A DNA stretch of 64,000 nt from Spartobacteria bacterium (GTDB lineage: Bacteria > Verrucomicrobiota > Verrucomicrobiia > Chthoniobacterales > UBA10450). Positions 44,165 through 53,353 of this stretch are shown here, one piece after another (position 1 is the first letter of the stretch; each line of letters begins with the position of its first letter). The stretch lies in NCBI GenBank assembly GCA_003167555.1, contig PMSN01000025.1, forward strand, positions 334,557 through 398,556. Direction: 5' to 3'. Made by a program: the position numbers and the translations under genes. The notes under the pieces are model-generated. The model saw only the letters and a program-made list of their open reading frames with translations. It did not search any database and was not told the DNA's origin.

Positions 44165-44195
44165 GTCGCCCGGATTACGAGATCGGGCGGCTTTT
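44165..44195 (+). promoter_or_regulatory. Terminator-like hairpin in the rpsL leader
   Basis: gtcgcccg (44165-44172) pairs with cgggcggc (44184-44191), one G-U pair, followed directly by TTTTAATTT. It is 12 bp before the rpsL start. It could be an attenuator or a leader structure that hides the ribosome-binding region. No ribosomal-protein binding mimic was recognised. Confidence 0.45.
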
Positions 44196-44207
44196 AATTT
44201 AACGAAG

Positions 44208-44621
44208 ATGCCAACAATTAATCAGCTTATTCGCAAGGGACGAAAGAAGGTTTCGGTGAAATCAAAATCACCGGCGCTGAAGAATTGTCCGCAGCGGCGC
44301 GGTGTCTGCACGCAGGTCATGACGCGCACGCCGAAGAAACCGAATTCTGCCCTGCGGAAAGTGGCGAAAGTGCGGTTGACGAATGGCCAGGAAGTGATTG
44401 CCTACATTCCCGGCGAAGGCCACAATTTGCAGGAGCATTCGATCGTGCTCGTGCGGGGCGGACGGGTGAAAGATTTGCCGGGCGTGCGATACCACATCGT
44501 GCGCGGGACGCTCGACAGCCTCGGGGTGGATGGCCGCCGCCGGAGCCGATCGAAATATGGCGCCAAGCGCCCGAAAGCCGCCGGAGATGCCGCGGCCAAG
44601 GAAGCGAAGCCCAAGAAATAA
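44208..44621 (+). CDS. rpsL: Ribosomal protein uS12
   Basis: Decoding-centre protein, 137 residues. Start at the ATG before [14 protein letters not shown]; an open frame from 44076 lies in the leader and is rejected. [20 protein letters not shown] contains the KxxKxPNSALRK streptomycin-region lysine ([11 protein letters not shown]) and [12 protein letters not shown] the second hotspot. The usual C-terminus is extended by about 14 residues ending AAKEAKPKK. It leads the str operon with rpsG and fusA. I see the usual wild-type lysine at the resistance hotspot. Confidence 0.97.
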   Translation: MPTINQLIRKGRKKVSVKSKSPALKNCPQRRGVCTQVMTRTPKKPNSALRKVAKVRLTNGQEVIAYIPGEGHNLQEHSIVLVRGGRVKDLPGVRYHIVRGTLDSLGVDGRRRSRSKYGAKRPKAAGDAAAKEAKPKK

Positions 44622-44656
44622 TTTCAGCTTACTAATTAGTACGGAAACAGAATCAC

Positions 44657-45130
44657 ATGTCTCGTCGGCGGAAAGTTTACAAAAAAGAGGAGAAGCTCGA
44701 CTCGCGTTACGGCAGTCCGGCGGTCGCGCGCCTCATTTCCACCGTGATGAAGCGGGGCAAGAAGTCGCTCGCGGAGCGAATCGTTTATACCGCGATCGAT
44801 AAATCGCGCGAAGGCTCGGACGCGGTCGATCCGCTCGAAATCGTAAACAAGGCGCTGGAAAATGTGCGCCCCCGTCTCGAAGTAAAATCACGCCGCGTCG
44901 GTGGCGCCACCTATCAAGTGCCGATGGAAGTGACGCCGGCGCGCCAGGTTTCTCTCGCGATGCGCTGGATCGTGCAATATGCCGATAACCGCCGCGGCAT
45001 GCCGATGGCAGAAGCGCTCGCCGCCGAATTGAAAGACGCCGCTGCTGGTCAAGGCAACGCGATCAAGAAGCGCGACGACACTCACAAAATGGCGCAGGCC
45101 AATCGCGCCTTCGCCCATTTTAGGTGGTAA
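44657..45130 (+). CDS. rpsG: Ribosomal protein uS7
   Basis: 16S 3'-major-domain binding protein, 157 residues, standard length. Starts [30 protein letters not shown] and [15 protein letters not shown] are conserved. Second gene of the str operon. Its last eleven codons ([14 protein letters not shown], 45098-45130) recur at 45292-45324 beyond a palindromic repeat, with only synonymous changes. Confidence 0.97.
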   Translation: MSRRRKVYKKEEKLDSRYGSPAVARLISTVMKRGKKSLAERIVYTAIDKSREGSDAVDPLEIVNKALENVRPRLEVKSRRVGGATYQVPMEVTPARQVSLAMRWIVQYADNRRGMPMAEALAAELKDAAAGQGNAIKKRDDTHKMAQANRAFAHFRW

Positions 45131-45170
45131 CTGCTATGACGTTTTCCACTACGAATCCAATTCAAAGACC

Positions 45171-45286
45171 TGTCATCCTGAGCCGCGCAGACGGCGAAGG
45201 ATCTCTGACTATTTCTTCCCCGGCGTCGGCAGAAGGGGAAATGATCAGAGATTCTTCGACTCCGCTTCGCTCCGCTCAGAATGACA
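45171..45286. repeat. Dispersed palindromic repeat between rpsG and fusA
   Basis: Left arm tgtcatcctgagccgcgcag acggcgaaggatctctga, right arm tcagagattcttcgactccg ... gctcagaatgaca. About 116 bp. It lies inside the str operon and is therefore transcribed with it. It separates rpsG from a duplicated copy of the rpsG 3' end. Confidence 0.88.
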
Positions 45287-45291
45287 AAGAC

Positions 45292-45324
45292 GCGAACCGC
45301 GCCTTTGCCCATTTCCGCTGGTAA
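45292..45324 (+). pseudogene. Duplicated 3' end of rpsG
   Basis: Codons for [14 protein letters not shown], a second copy of 45098-45130. Six of 33 bases differ (gcc/gcg, aat/aac, ttc/ttt, ttt/ttc, agg/cgc) and every change is synonymous. It is in frame with a 66-codon frame from 45124 through the repeat, which is not otherwise gene-like. It ends 13 bp before the fusA start. Confidence 0.85.
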
Positions 45325-45337
45325 CCAATTTTCTGTC

Positions 45338-47515
45338 ATGCCCGCCACGCTCGAACAAAAATCCGCCGCCGCGACGAATCCGAATTCGCCGGACCGGAAG
45401 TATCCGCTCGAGCGGACGCGCAACATCGGCATCGCCGCGCACATTGACGCGGGCAAGACGACGCTGACAGAGCGCATTCTTTTTTACACCGGCATGATCC
45501 ACAAGATAGGTGAAGTGCACGAAGGCACGACCGTGACCGACTGGATGGAGCAGGAACGTGAGCGCGGCATCACGATCACGTCGGCCGCGACGACCTGCGC
45601 CTGGATGCAGAAGCCGGAGCCCGACGTCTTCAAGATTTACGAAGGCATCAAGATGCGGGTCAACATCATCGATACGCCCGGCCACGTGGATTTCACGGCC
45701 GAGGTGGAGCGTTCACTCCGCGTGCTCGATGGCGCGATCGCCGTGTTCGACGCGGTCGCGGGCGTGCAGCCGCAATCGGAAACTGTCTGGCGTCAGGCGA
45801 ACAAATACAACGTCCCGCGCATCGCCTTCGTTAATAAGATGGATCGCGTCGGCGCCGACTTCGAGATGTCGATCGATTCGATGCGCAAAAAACTCGGCGC
45901 GAACGCCTGGCCGGTTCTCCTCCCTCTCGGAAAAGAAGATTATCTCAAGGGCCAGCTCGACGTCATTAATAAGAAGGCCATCATTTATTCCGAGAGCGAA
46001 GACCAGGGATCAGTCTACGAAATCACGAATGTGCCCGATGAGCATAAGGCGATCGTCGACAAAGCGTACAACGATCTCGTCACTGCGGTTTCGGATCTCG
46101 ACGACGAAGTCGGGACGGCTTTCCTGGAAGAAAAGCCGATCACGCCGGAAATGCTGAAGGCAGGAATCCGCCGGCAAACGATCGCGAACAGATTTGTCCC
46201 GGTGGTTGGTGGCTCGGCTTTCAAGAACAAGGGTGTGCAGTACCTCGTCGATGCCGTCATCGATTATCTTCCGAGCCCGCTCGACATTCCTCCGGCCGTC
46301 GGCATGGAACCCGACACGCACGAAAAGATGGAAGCGGCGACCGACGACAACGGCACCTTCTGCTCGCTCGCCTTCAAACTCTGGAGCGATCCGTTCGTCG
46401 GCAAACTCGTTTTCTTCCGCGTCTATTCCGGCACACTTTCGAAAGGCGACACCGTTTACAATCCGCGCACGAACAAGCGCGAGCGCATTAGCCGCCTGAT
46501 TCAAATCCAAGCGGACAAGCGCGCGGACATCGACACCTGCTATTCCGGCGACATCGCCGCGATCGTGGGCATCAAGAACATCACGACGGGTGACACGCTT
46601 TGCGACGAGGACCATCCGATCCTGCTCGAACCGCCGTCGTTTCCCGACCCGGTCATCTCCATGGCGATCGAGCCGAAGACCAAGCAGGATCAGGAAAAAA
46701 TGGGCGTCGCTTTGCAGCGATTGTCCGAGGAAGATCCAACGTTCAAGGTCTACACGCACGAAGACACCGGCCAGACGATCATCGCCGGCATGGGTGAACT
46801 GCATTTGGAAATCATTCGCGATCGCATGTTCCGCGAGTTCAAGGTGGACGCGAACGCGGGCAAGCCGCAGATCGCTTATCGCGAGACGATCACCACGCCG
46901 GCCGATGGCGAAGGCAAACTGATCAAGCAGTCAGGCGGTCGCGGTCAATACGGCCATGTCATCGTCAAGACGCACCCGAATGAGCGCGGCAAAGGAATCA
47001 CGATCGAAAACAAGGTGGTGGGCGGAAATATTCCGAAGGAATACATCCCGGCCGTCAAGAAGGGCATCGAAGAAGCGGTGCTAAACGGTGTCGTCGGCGG
47101 CTATCAGGTGATCGATGCGCACATCGACATTATCGACGGCTCGTATCACGACGTCGATTCGAACGAACTCGCGTTCAAGCTCGCGGCAATTTTCGCGGTG
47201 AAAGACGCTTTCAAGAAGGCCAAGCCAGTCCTGCTGGAGCCGATCATGAAAGTGGAGAACATGACGCCGGAAGAATATCAGGGCGACATCCTGGGCGACT
47301 TGCAGCGGCGCCGCGGCAAAATCGGCGCGATCGAATCGAAGGGCAATCTCACGGCCGTCGCGGCGGAGGTGCCGCTCGCGGAAATGTTCGGTTACGCCAC
47401 CGCCATTCGCTCACTTTCCAAAGGCCGTTCGAGCTACTCGATGGAGCCATCACATTTCGAACAAGTGCCGCAGCAGCTCGTCGCGGCCGTTCTAGATCAG
47501 AAGGAAACTAAATGA
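45338..47515 (+). CDS. fusA: Elongation factor G
   Basis: GTPase that drives translocation, 725 residues. G1 [20 protein letters not shown]2 [15 protein letters not shown]3 [14 protein letters not shown]4 [10 protein letters not shown], then domains II-V (PGRGQYGH-type segment [13 protein letters not shown] in domain IV). The start MPATLEQK adds about 20 residues before RNIGIAAH. A frame extending upstream from 45281 would translate the rpsG duplicate region and is rejected. It overlaps rpsJ by ATGA. Confidence 0.97.
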   Translation: MPATLEQKSAAATNPNSPDRKYPLERTRNIGIAAHIDAGKTTLTERILFYTGMIHKIGEVHEGTTVTDWMEQERERGITITSAATTCAWMQKPEPDVFKIYEGIKMRVNIIDTPGHVDFTAEVERSLRVLDGAIAVFDAVAGVQPQSETVWRQANKYNVPRIAFVNKMDRVGADFEMSIDSMRKKLGANAWPVLLPLGKEDYLKGQLDVINKKAIIYSESEDQGSVYEITNVPDEHKAIVDKAYNDLVTAVSDLDDEVGTAFLEEKPITPEMLKAGIRRQTIANRFVPVVGGSAFKNKGVQYLVDAVIDYLPSPLDIPPAVGMEPDTHEKMEAATDDNGTFCSLAFKLWSDPFVGKLVFFRVYSGTLSKGDTVYNPRTNKRERISRLIQIQADKRADIDTCYSGDIAAIVGIKNITTGDTLCDEDHPILLEPPSFPDPVISMAIEPKTKQDQEKMGVALQRLSEEDPTFKVYTHEDTGQTIIAGMGELHLEIIRDRMFREFKVDANAGKPQIAYRETITTPADGEGKLIKQSGGRGQYGHVIVKTHPNERGKGITIENKVVGGNIPKEYIPAVKKGIEEAVLNGVVGGYQVIDAHIDIIDGSYHDVDSNELAFKLAAIFAVKDAFKKAKPVLLEPIMKVENMTPEEYQGDILGDLQRRRGKIGAIESKGNLTAVAAEVPLAEMFGYATAIRSLSKGRSSYSMEPSHFEQVPQQLVAAVLDQKETK

Positions 47516-47823
47516 CGAACGGCCAACGCATCCGCATCCGCTTGAAGGCGTTCGATCATCGCATGCTCGATCAATCCGCGATCGACATCGTCGAGACAGC
47601 GAAGCGCACCGGCGCGCGCGTGGCAGGACCGATCCCGCTGCCGACGTTGATCGAGAAATTTACGGTGAACCGCTCTCCCCACGTCGACAAGAAGTCGATG
47701 GACCAATTTGAAATTCGGACGCACAAACGCCTGCTCGACATCATCGAGCCGACCGCAAAAACGGTCGACGAGTTGAAGAAACTAAACCTGCCGGCGGGCG
47801 TGGACATTACGATCAAGATTTAG
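47512..47823 (+). CDS. rpsJ: Ribosomal protein uS10 (NusE)
   Basis: 103 residues. [39 protein letters not shown] and [17 protein letters not shown] are conserved, including the loop that contacts 16S RNA. It also acts as NusE in antitermination. It overlaps the fusA stop by 4 bp, so the str and S10 operons are joined in this genome. Confidence 0.97.
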   Translation: MTNGQRIRIRLKAFDHRMLDQSAIDIVETAKRTGARVAGPIPLPTLIEKFTVNRSPHVDKKSMDQFEIRTHKRLLDIIEPTAKTVDELKKLNLPAGVDITIKI

Positions 47824-47859
47824 CGGTCTCAGCTCTAACAAATTTGCAAACCCACGATC

Positions 47860-48510
47860 ATGAGCATCGGTTTACTAGGACAAAAAATCGGCATGACCAG
47901 CGTTTACGACGCGAATGGTCGGATGCGTCCTGTGACCGTGATCGCGGCCGGCGATAACGTGCTTTTGCGCCGGGTCACGGCGGAGAACGACGGTTATTCC
48001 GCCATCAAAGTTGGCTTCGGCGCGCAGAAAGAATCGCGCGTGACCAAAGCGCTTCTCGGTGAATTCAAGGCAGCCGGTTCGGAGCCGAAGAAGTTAATGA
48101 AGGAATTCCGTCTCGATGCGGATGCGCCGGAAGGCGAAATCAATTTGAGCGTCACGCAGTTTCAGCCGGGCGATTGGGTCGACGTGATCGGCCGGTCGAA
48201 GGGCAAAGGTTTCCAGGGCGTGATGAAGAAGCACAACTTCCAGGGCCAGGGCGCGGCGCACGGTTCGAAGACCCATCGGCGCAACGGCGCGGTCGGCAAT
48301 CGTTCGACCCCGGGCCGCATCTGGAAAAACATGGGCATGCCCGGACACATGGGCGACGAGCGCGTGACCGTCCAGAATTTGCAGGTCATGCAGGTGCGCG
48401 AATCCGAGAAAGTGATTTTGATCAGCGGCGCGGTGCCAGGATCGAACGGCAGTTATGTCGTGATTCGGCCCGCTATCAAGAAACCCGCGGGAGAAGCGAA
48501 AGCTAAATGA
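47860..48510 (+). CDS. rplC: Ribosomal protein uL3
   Basis: 216 residues. GLLGQKIGMTSVYDANGRM at the N-terminus and KGKGFQGVMKKHNFQGQGAA with HRRNGAVGNRSTPGRIWKNM in the extended loop that reaches the peptidyl-transferase centre. Ends with a short KKPAGEAKAK tail. It follows rpsJ by 36 bp and overlaps rplD by ATGA. Confidence 0.97.
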   Translation: MSIGLLGQKIGMTSVYDANGRMRPVTVIAAGDNVLLRRVTAENDGYSAIKVGFGAQKESRVTKALLGEFKAAGSEPKKLMKEFRLDADAPEGEINLSVTQFQPGDWVDVIGRSKGKGFQGVMKKHNFQGQGAAHGSKTHRRNGAVGNRSTPGRIWKNMGMPGHMGDERVTVQNLQVMQVRESEKVILISGAVPGSNGSYVVIRPAIKKPAGEAKAK

Positions 48511-49121
48511 GTGCGAAAGTCTTAACGGCAGCAGCCGCGAAGGAAGCGAAGATCGAGCTGATCGAGAACTCTCGCGGAACGCAGGCGCTTCACGACGTGG
48601 TCGTGGCGATGCGCGCGGCGCGCCGTTCCGGGTCCGCGAATACAAAATCGAAAGCGGACGTGAACCTTTCCGGCGCGAAACCGTGGCGGCAAAAAGGAAC
48701 GGGTCGCGCGCGCGCCGGCTACAAGTCGTCGGTGATCTGGCGTGGTGGTGGTGTCGTTTTCGGACCCAAGCCGCGCGATTATTCAAAGAAAACTTCGAAG
48801 ACGCTCCGGCGTTTGGCGTTCCAGAAAGCGCTGACGGAACGGATCAAAGCGGGCGACGTGCTCACGCTGGATAAGTTCGCGGTCGCGGAACCGAAAACGA
48901 AAGCGTTTGTCGCGCTGGTGAAGAAGCAAACCGACGCGCGGAAAGTCTTGGTGCTTTCCGATTCGTTCGATGAGAACACCTACCGCTCGGCGCGCAACGT
49001 GAAGCCGGTCTTGCTCGCGACGGCCGCGAATGTGAATGCGGAACAGCTGCTCGCGTTCGACAAAATTTTGATCACGCCGGCGGCGTTGGAACATCTGGCC
49101 GAAAGGATGAATCGCGAATGA
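48507..49121 (+). CDS. rplD: Ribosomal protein uL4
   Basis: 204 residues. TQALHDVVVAMRAARRSGSA, KPWRQKGTGRARAGYKSSVI and WRGGGVVFGPKPRDYSKK are the loop that lines the exit tunnel. In E. coli uL4 represses the S10 operon by binding its leader; no such leader was recognised here. It overlaps its neighbours by 4 bp on both sides. Confidence 0.96.
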   Translation: MSAKVLTAAAAKEAKIELIENSRGTQALHDVVVAMRAARRSGSANTKSKADVNLSGAKPWRQKGTGRARAGYKSSVIWRGGGVVFGPKPRDYSKKTSKTLRRLAFQKALTERIKAGDVLTLDKFAVAEPKTKAFVALVKKQTDARKVLVLSDSFDENTYRSARNVKPVLLATAANVNAEQLLAFDKILITPAALEHLAERMNRE

Positions 49122-49402
49122 ACGAACCCTACGATCTCATCCAGACCGTGCAGCTCACGGAGAAGGCGTCGCTGCTCAGCGAGAAGCTGAACAAATACGT
49201 GTTCCGCGTCTCGCCGCGCGCAAACAAAATTCAAATCAAGCAGGCTATCGAGCGCTTGTTCAACAAGAAGGTGATTGCCGTCAACACCTGCAATTATGCC
49301 GGAAAGAAGAAGCGCGAACGCCGCGCCGATTTCGGCCGCAAAGCGCATTGGAAGAAGGCGATCGTGACTCTCAAGGAAGGCGACAAGATCGATCTCGTCT
49401 AA
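49118..49402 (+). CDS. rplW: Ribosomal protein uL23
   Basis: 94 residues. EPYDLIQTVQLTEKASLLSE and NKYVFRVSPRANKIQIKQAI with VNTCNYAGKKKRE. It forms part of the exit-tunnel rim where SRP and trigger factor bind. It begins inside the rplD stop (ATGA) and is followed by rplB after 6 bp. Confidence 0.96.
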   Translation: MNEPYDLIQTVQLTEKASLLSEKLNKYVFRVSPRANKIQIKQAIERLFNKKVIAVNTCNYAGKKKRERRADFGRKAHWKKAIVTLKEGDKIDLV

Positions 49403-49408
49403 CTGGTT

Positions 49409-50248
49409 ATGGCTCTCAAAAGTTTTCGCCCACTCACTCCCGCGCTGCGTTTCAAGTCGCTTCCGGCTTTCACCGAGATCACGAAAGCGAAGCCGCATAA
49501 GAGCCTTGTCGAGGTAAAGAAGAGGAGCGGCGGCCGGAACAACAACGGCCGGCTGACTTCCCGGCACATCGGCGGCGGACATAAACAGAAATACCGCAGG
49601 GTCGATTTCAAACGCCGGAAGCACGGGGTCGCTGCTGAAGTGACCGCGATCGAGTACGATCCGAATCGCTCGGCGCGCATCGCTCTAATTAAGTACGCGG
49701 ATGGTGAAATGAGCTACATCCTGGCGCCGGACGGATTGAACGTAGGCGCGACGGTTATGTCCGGGAACGAAGCGCCGCCCGATCTCGGAAATTCACTGCC
49801 GCTCAGCACGATTCCGCTCGGCTCGAACATTCACAACATTGAAATCGCGCCGGGGCGCGGCGGGCAGATTGCGCGCAGCGCCGGGCAACAAGCCACGCTC
49901 AGCAACCGCGAAGCCGGTTATGCGCTGGTGAAACTTCCCTCAGGCGAAATTCGCCGGATTCACGACACTTGTTTCGCGACAATCGGCCAGGTCGGCAACG
50001 TCGATCACATGAACGTGGCGAGCGGCAAAGCCGGTCGCACGCGCTGGCAGGGCCGGCGTCCGCATGTGCGCGGCATGTCGATGAACCCGATCGATCACCC
50101 GATGGGCGGCGGTCAGGGCAAATCGAAGGGCGGCGGCGGACGCCATCACCCGGTGAGTCCGTGGGGCCAGCTCGCGAAAGGATTCAAGACCCGCGCGAAA
50201 CACAAACCGAGCGATCGCTTCATTATGCAGGACCGCCGGAAGAAATAA
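49409..50248 (+). CDS. rplB: Ribosomal protein uL2
   Basis: 279 residues, normal length. [40 protein letters not shown] and [19 protein letters not shown] carry the conserved histidine near the peptidyl-transferase centre. The stop is followed by 139 bp before rpsS, most of it a palindromic repeat, an unusually long gap for this operon. Confidence 0.97.
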   Translation: MALKSFRPLTPALRFKSLPAFTEITKAKPHKSLVEVKKRSGGRNNNGRLTSRHIGGGHKQKYRRVDFKRRKHGVAAEVTAIEYDPNRSARIALIKYADGEMSYILAPDGLNVGATVMSGNEAPPDLGNSLPLSTIPLGSNIHNIEIAPGRGGQIARSAGQQATLSNREAGYALVKLPSGEIRRIHDTCFATIGQVGNVDHMNVASGKAGRTRWQGRRPHVRGMSMNPIDHPMGGGQGKSKGGGGRHHPVSPWGQLAKGFKTRAKHKPSDRFIMQDRRKK

Positions 50249-50285
50249 TTTTGAAACCAGGAGGAACAAGGACCGAACGAAAGCA

Positions 50286-50378
50286 TGTCATTCTGAGCGG
50301 AGCGAAGCGGAGTCGAAGAATCCCGCGGCGCGACCGCCAGTTTAACGACGGGATCCTTCGACTTCGCTCAGGATGACA
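50286..50378. repeat. Dispersed palindromic repeat between rplB and rpsS
   Basis: Left arm tgtcattctgagcggagcga agcggagtcgaagaatccc, right arm gggatccttcgacttcgctc aggatgaca. About 93 bp. It sits inside the S10 operon 10 bp before the rpsS start and probably reshapes the rpsS ribosome-binding region. Confidence 0.88.
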
Positions 50379-50387
50379 ATTTGATTT

Positions 50388-50666
50388 ATGGCCAGATCTT
50401 TAAAAAAAGGACCGTTCGTTGCGCCGGATCTTCTCGAGAAAATCGACAAAATGAACACGTCGGGCGTGAAGAAGCCGGTGAAAACCTGGGCACGCCGCTC
50501 GATGGTGACGCCGGATTTCGTCGGGCACACCTTCATGGTGCACAACGGAAAAACTTTTATTTCCGTGTTTGTGACGGAGAACATGGTCGGTCACAAGCTC
50601 GGGGAGTTTTCGCCGACACGTATCTTTAAGAAGCACGGTTCGCACACCGCCAAGGTGACGAAGTGA
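50388..50666 (+). CDS. rpsS: Ribosomal protein uS19
   Basis: 92 residues. [40 protein letters not shown] and [19 protein letters not shown] are conserved. The usual next gene, rplV, is displaced by about 860 bp carrying a non-ribosomal gene. Confidence 0.97.
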   Translation: MARSLKKGPFVAPDLLEKIDKMNTSGVKKPVKTWARRSMVTPDFVGHTFMVHNGKTFISVFVTENMVGHKLGEFSPTRIFKKHGSHTAKVTK

Positions 50667-50689
50667 TGTGATTGAAGATTGAAGATTGA

Positions 50690-50756
50690 AGATTTCAGAT
50701 TGGAAGAAGTGGCGGCGAACGCGCGACGGCAATCTGCAATCTGCATTCTGAAATCT
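50690..50756. repeat. Inverted and tandem AT-rich repeats after rpsS
   Basis: Tandem gattgaagattgaagattt is followed by agatttcag (50690-50698), which pairs with ctgaaatct (50748-50756). The tandem aatctgcaatctgcattctg lies before the second arm. It resembles the simple direct-repeat sequences found between genes elsewhere in such genomes. It directly precedes the start of the inserted gene. Confidence 0.65.
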
Positions 50757-50759
50757 GCA

Positions 50760-51530
50760 ATGATTTTAGTGGGCTGCGTAACGCTGGCTCGAGGGCTGGC
50801 GGCAGAGGGAAATAGTTCTTTGACAGAATCCAAAATTGAAAAGGCGGACACGAAAGTGACCGCCGCGGCTGCGCCATTAGACGTGGAGGAGCTGCGGACG
50901 CAACTTTCGCTCGCGCGCGAATCGGTCAAGACATTGACCGACAGCCTGGCGGCGTCGAATGTGGAGGCGGAAGTTTATCGCCGGAAATATTCGGACCTGG
51001 AGTTGCGGATGGAAGCGCTCGGGCTCGAAGCGGCGAACAAGGACCGCGCGAAACTGGAGCAACGACTGCTCACTGCCGTGGCCGATCTGCAATTGTTGCA
51101 GAAGGAACGGGACGAGTTTCGCGACCAGGCGTTGCGTTTGAGCGAGGCGATTTTGCATTTGCTCAAGACTTCGCCGGGTGGCGATGCGCAGGCGCGGATG
51201 GAAGTGGAAACGCAATTGCGCAGCGCGAATGAGTTGATCGCGAAGGAGCAAAAGCCGGAGGAAACGGCGACGTTGATGGACGGCAGCGTCATCAGCGTGA
51301 AGGAAGAATGGTCGCTGGTCGTGGGCAATCTCGGGGAAAAGCAGGGAGTGAAGATGGGAATGCCGCTCCGAGTGATGCGCGGGGACAAGTTGATCGCGAC
51401 GCTGCGAGTGGTGGATGTGCGCCAGAAAATTTGCGGCGCGGTGATTCAAGAAATGGGTTCTGAAAAGGAAAAAGTTAGAGTGGGCGACCGCCTCCAGGCG
51501 GACGCTCGCAAGAATGTAAGTTTAAAATAA
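50760..51530 (+). CDS. Periplasmic coiled-coil protein inserted in the S10 operon
   Basis: 256 residues from the ATG at 50760, which opens a short signal sequence (ILVGCVTLARGLA). Residues 40-170 are a long coiled coil (EELRTQLSLARESVKTLTDS, LEQRLLTAVADLQLLQKERD). The C-terminal domain (about 185-250) is beta-rich: DGSVISVKEEWSLVVGNLGE, KQGVKMGMPLRVMRGDKLIA, VDVRQKICGAVIQEM. It is not a ribosomal protein, and I do not recognise a family. It lies between rpsS and rplV and its stop touches the rplV start, so it is cotranscribed with them. Confidence 0.8.
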   Translation: MILVGCVTLARGLAAEGNSSLTESKIEKADTKVTAAAAPLDVEELRTQLSLARESVKTLTDSLAASNVEAEVYRRKYSDLELRMEALGLEAANKDRAKLEQRLLTAVADLQLLQKERDEFRDQALRLSEAILHLLKTSPGGDAQARMEVETQLRSANELIAKEQKPEETATLMDGSVISVKEEWSLVVGNLGEKQGVKMGMPLRVMRGDKLIATLRVVDVRQKICGAVIQEMGSEKEKVRVGDRLQADARKNVSLK

Positions 51531-52007
51531 ATGCAAGTTAGCTCGACATATCGGTATGCGAAGATTTCGCCCTTCAAGGTGCGCGAAGTCACGCGCGCGA
51601 TTCAGGGCCTGCCGGTTTCGGCAGCGCTCGATCTCGTCGCGTTCAGCCCCAAGAAAGCGGCGTTCCTGATCGCGAAGACGCTCAAGAGCGCCGTCGCTAA
51701 CGCGGAGAACAACGCGAACCTGCGCGTGGACGGCCTGGTCGTGAAAGAAGCGACCGTGGGTGAAGGACCGACGATGAAGCGGCTGATGACGCGCGCCCGG
51801 GGCAGCGGCAGCCGCATCCTGAAACGCAGCAGCCATATCCGCATCATTTTGACGGACGAGATCGAAATCAAGACGCGCGCGACGCGCAATGCGCAGAAGA
51901 AAAAATCGAAGAAGCCCGCGAAAAAGGGCGAAGCGAAACGCGCGCAGAAATCCGAGGAGAAACCCGCGGCGGCAGCGGAAGAGGTGAAGCCTGAGGCGAA
52001 GAAATAA
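51531..52007 (+). CDS. rplV: Ribosomal protein uL22 with extended C-terminus
   Basis: 158 residues, about 45 more than usual. The core has YRYAKISPFKVREVTRAIQG, SPKKAAFLIAKTLKSAVANA and RARGSGSRILKRSSHIRIIL (tunnel hairpin). The tail is a low-complexity KKKSKKPAKKGEAKRAQKSE stretch. The start codon immediately follows the stop of the inserted coiled-coil gene. Confidence 0.95.
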   Translation: MQVSSTYRYAKISPFKVREVTRAIQGLPVSAALDLVAFSPKKAAFLIAKTLKSAVANAENNANLRVDGLVVKEATVGEGPTMKRLMTRARGSGSRILKRSSHIRIILTDEIEIKTRATRNAQKKKSKKPAKKGEAKRAQKSEEKPAAAAEEVKPEAKK

Positions 52008-52010
52008 TTT

Positions 52011-52694
52011 ATGGGACAAAAAGTTAATCCGATTGGTTTTCGTCTCGCGGTGAATAAGGACTGGCGTTCGAAGTGGTACGCCTCGCCCCAGGAGATGCCC
52101 GCGTTCCTCCACAGCGATCTCAAGATTCGCGATTACGTGAAGAAGAAGCTCCAGTTTGCCGCCGTCTCGAAGATCGTGATCGAGCGCGCCTGGAACAGCA
52201 TTCGCGTGACGATTTACACGGCGCGGCCCGGGATCGTGATCGGCCGGAAAGGCGCCGAGATCGAGAAGATGACCGAAGAGATCTCGAAGATGGCGCAAGG
52301 GAAACAAATCAAGATCGACATCCAGGAAATCAAGACGCCGGAACTCGACGCGCAACTCGTGGCGGAGAACGTGGCGCTGCAAATCGAGCGCCGGATCGCT
52401 TATCGCCGCGCGATGAAGAAGGCGGTGCAGGTCGCGATGGATTTCGGCGCGCAGGGGATTCGGTTGCGCAGCTCCGGCCGATTGAACGGCGCGGAAATCT
52501 CGCGCTCGGAATGGTATCGCGAGGGCAAAGTGCCGTTGCATACGTTGCGCACGCCGATCGATTACGGCTTCGCGGAAGCGAACACGGTTTACGGAAAGAT
52601 CGGCGTGAAGTGCTGGCTTTGTAAGAAAGAGGAGCCGGCCGCCGAGGCGCCCGCCGCGGTTCTTCCGCCACCGCCCGAGCCGGCCGCAGCTTAG
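52011..52694 (+). CDS. rpsC: Ribosomal protein uS3
   Basis: 227 residues. [20 protein letters not shown] and the KH-type segment [18 protein letters not shown], then the C-terminal domain [20 protein letters not shown]. The end is an unusual Pro/Ala/Glu tail ([18 protein letters not shown]). It follows rplV by 3 bp. Confidence 0.97.
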   Translation: MGQKVNPIGFRLAVNKDWRSKWYASPQEMPAFLHSDLKIRDYVKKKLQFAAVSKIVIERAWNSIRVTIYTARPGIVIGRKGAEIEKMTEEISKMAQGKQIKIDIQEIKTPELDAQLVAENVALQIERRIAYRRAMKKAVQVAMDFGAQGIRLRSSGRLNGAEISRSEWYREGKVPLHTLRTPIDYGFAEANTVYGKIGVKCWLCKKEEPAAEAPAAVLPPPPEPAAA

Positions 52695-52714
52695 AAATTT
52701 TTTAGGAGACTGTT

Positions 52715-53140
52715 ATGCCATTGATGCCAAAACGCGTGAAGTACCGGAAGACCCAGCGGGGTAGCCGCAAGGGGACCGCTTCGCGCAATCTGCGAATTGA
52801 TTTCGGCGAGTTCGGCTTGCAGACGCTCGAACGCGCCTGGATCACGAACACGCAGATCGAAGCGGCGCGCGTCGCGTTGACCCGCAGCATGAAGCGCAAA
52901 GGCAAATTGTGGATCCGCATTTTCCCGGACAAATCCGTGACCTCGCGCCCGCCGGAAACGCGAATGGGTAAAGGCAAAGGGCAACCGGAGTATTGGGTCG
53001 CGACGGTGCGGCCTGGAAATATTCTGTTCGAGCTCGACGGCGTGACGGAATCGGTCGCGCGCGAATCGCTTCGGCTCGCCGCGGACAAATTGCCCGTCCG
53101 CACGAAATTCCTCACCCGGCATCACGTGGCCGCAGCCTAA
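52715..53140 (+). CDS. rplP: Ribosomal protein uL16
   Basis: 141 residues. MLMPKR-type start ([20 protein letters not shown]), [20 protein letters not shown] and [20 protein letters not shown] near the A-site tRNA. A clear AGGAG lies 7 bp before the ATG. Followed by rpmC after 5 bp. Confidence 0.97.
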   Translation: MPLMPKRVKYRKTQRGSRKGTASRNLRIDFGEFGLQTLERAWITNTQIEAARVALTRSMKRKGKLWIRIFPDKSVTSRPPETRMGKGKGQPEYWVATVRPGNILFELDGVTESVARESLRLAADKLPVRTKFLTRHHVAAA

Positions 53141-53145
53141 CGAGT

Positions 53146-53349
53146 ATGAAATTCAAAGAAATATCCGAGATGAGTTCGGACGAATTGGCGACCAAGAAGC
53201 GCGATTTGCGCCAGGAAAGCCTGCACCTGCGGCTGCAGCAGCAGAGCGGCCAGTTGGAGCAGCCGAGCCGTTTGCGACTTCTGCGCCGGGAAGTCGCGCG
53301 CGTCGAAACCGTCCTCGCGCAACGCGCGGCCAAGGCGGCAACAAAGTAA
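53146..53349 (+). CDS. rpmC: Ribosomal protein uL29
   Basis: 67 residues, two helices. MKFKEISEMSSDELATKKRD then LHLRLQQQSGQLEQPSRLRL, RREVARVETVLAQR. Start at the ATG before KFKEISE; the frame runs further upstream inside rplP and that part is rejected. It is followed by rpsQ after 4 bp. Confidence 0.94.
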   Translation: MKFKEISEMSSDELATKKRDLRQESLHLRLQQQSGQLEQPSRLRLLRREVARVETVLAQRAAKAATK

Positions 53350-53353
53350 TTTT

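Noticed and set aside
44076..44207. Extended N-terminus for RpsL
   Set aside because: The extra 44 codons cover the promoter-like and hairpin leader; uS12 starts at MPTINQL in bacteria.
45124..45324. 66-codon frame between rpsG and fusA as a gene
   Set aside because: Most of it is the translated palindromic repeat and the rest is the duplicated rpsG end. It is reported as a duplication, not a protein.
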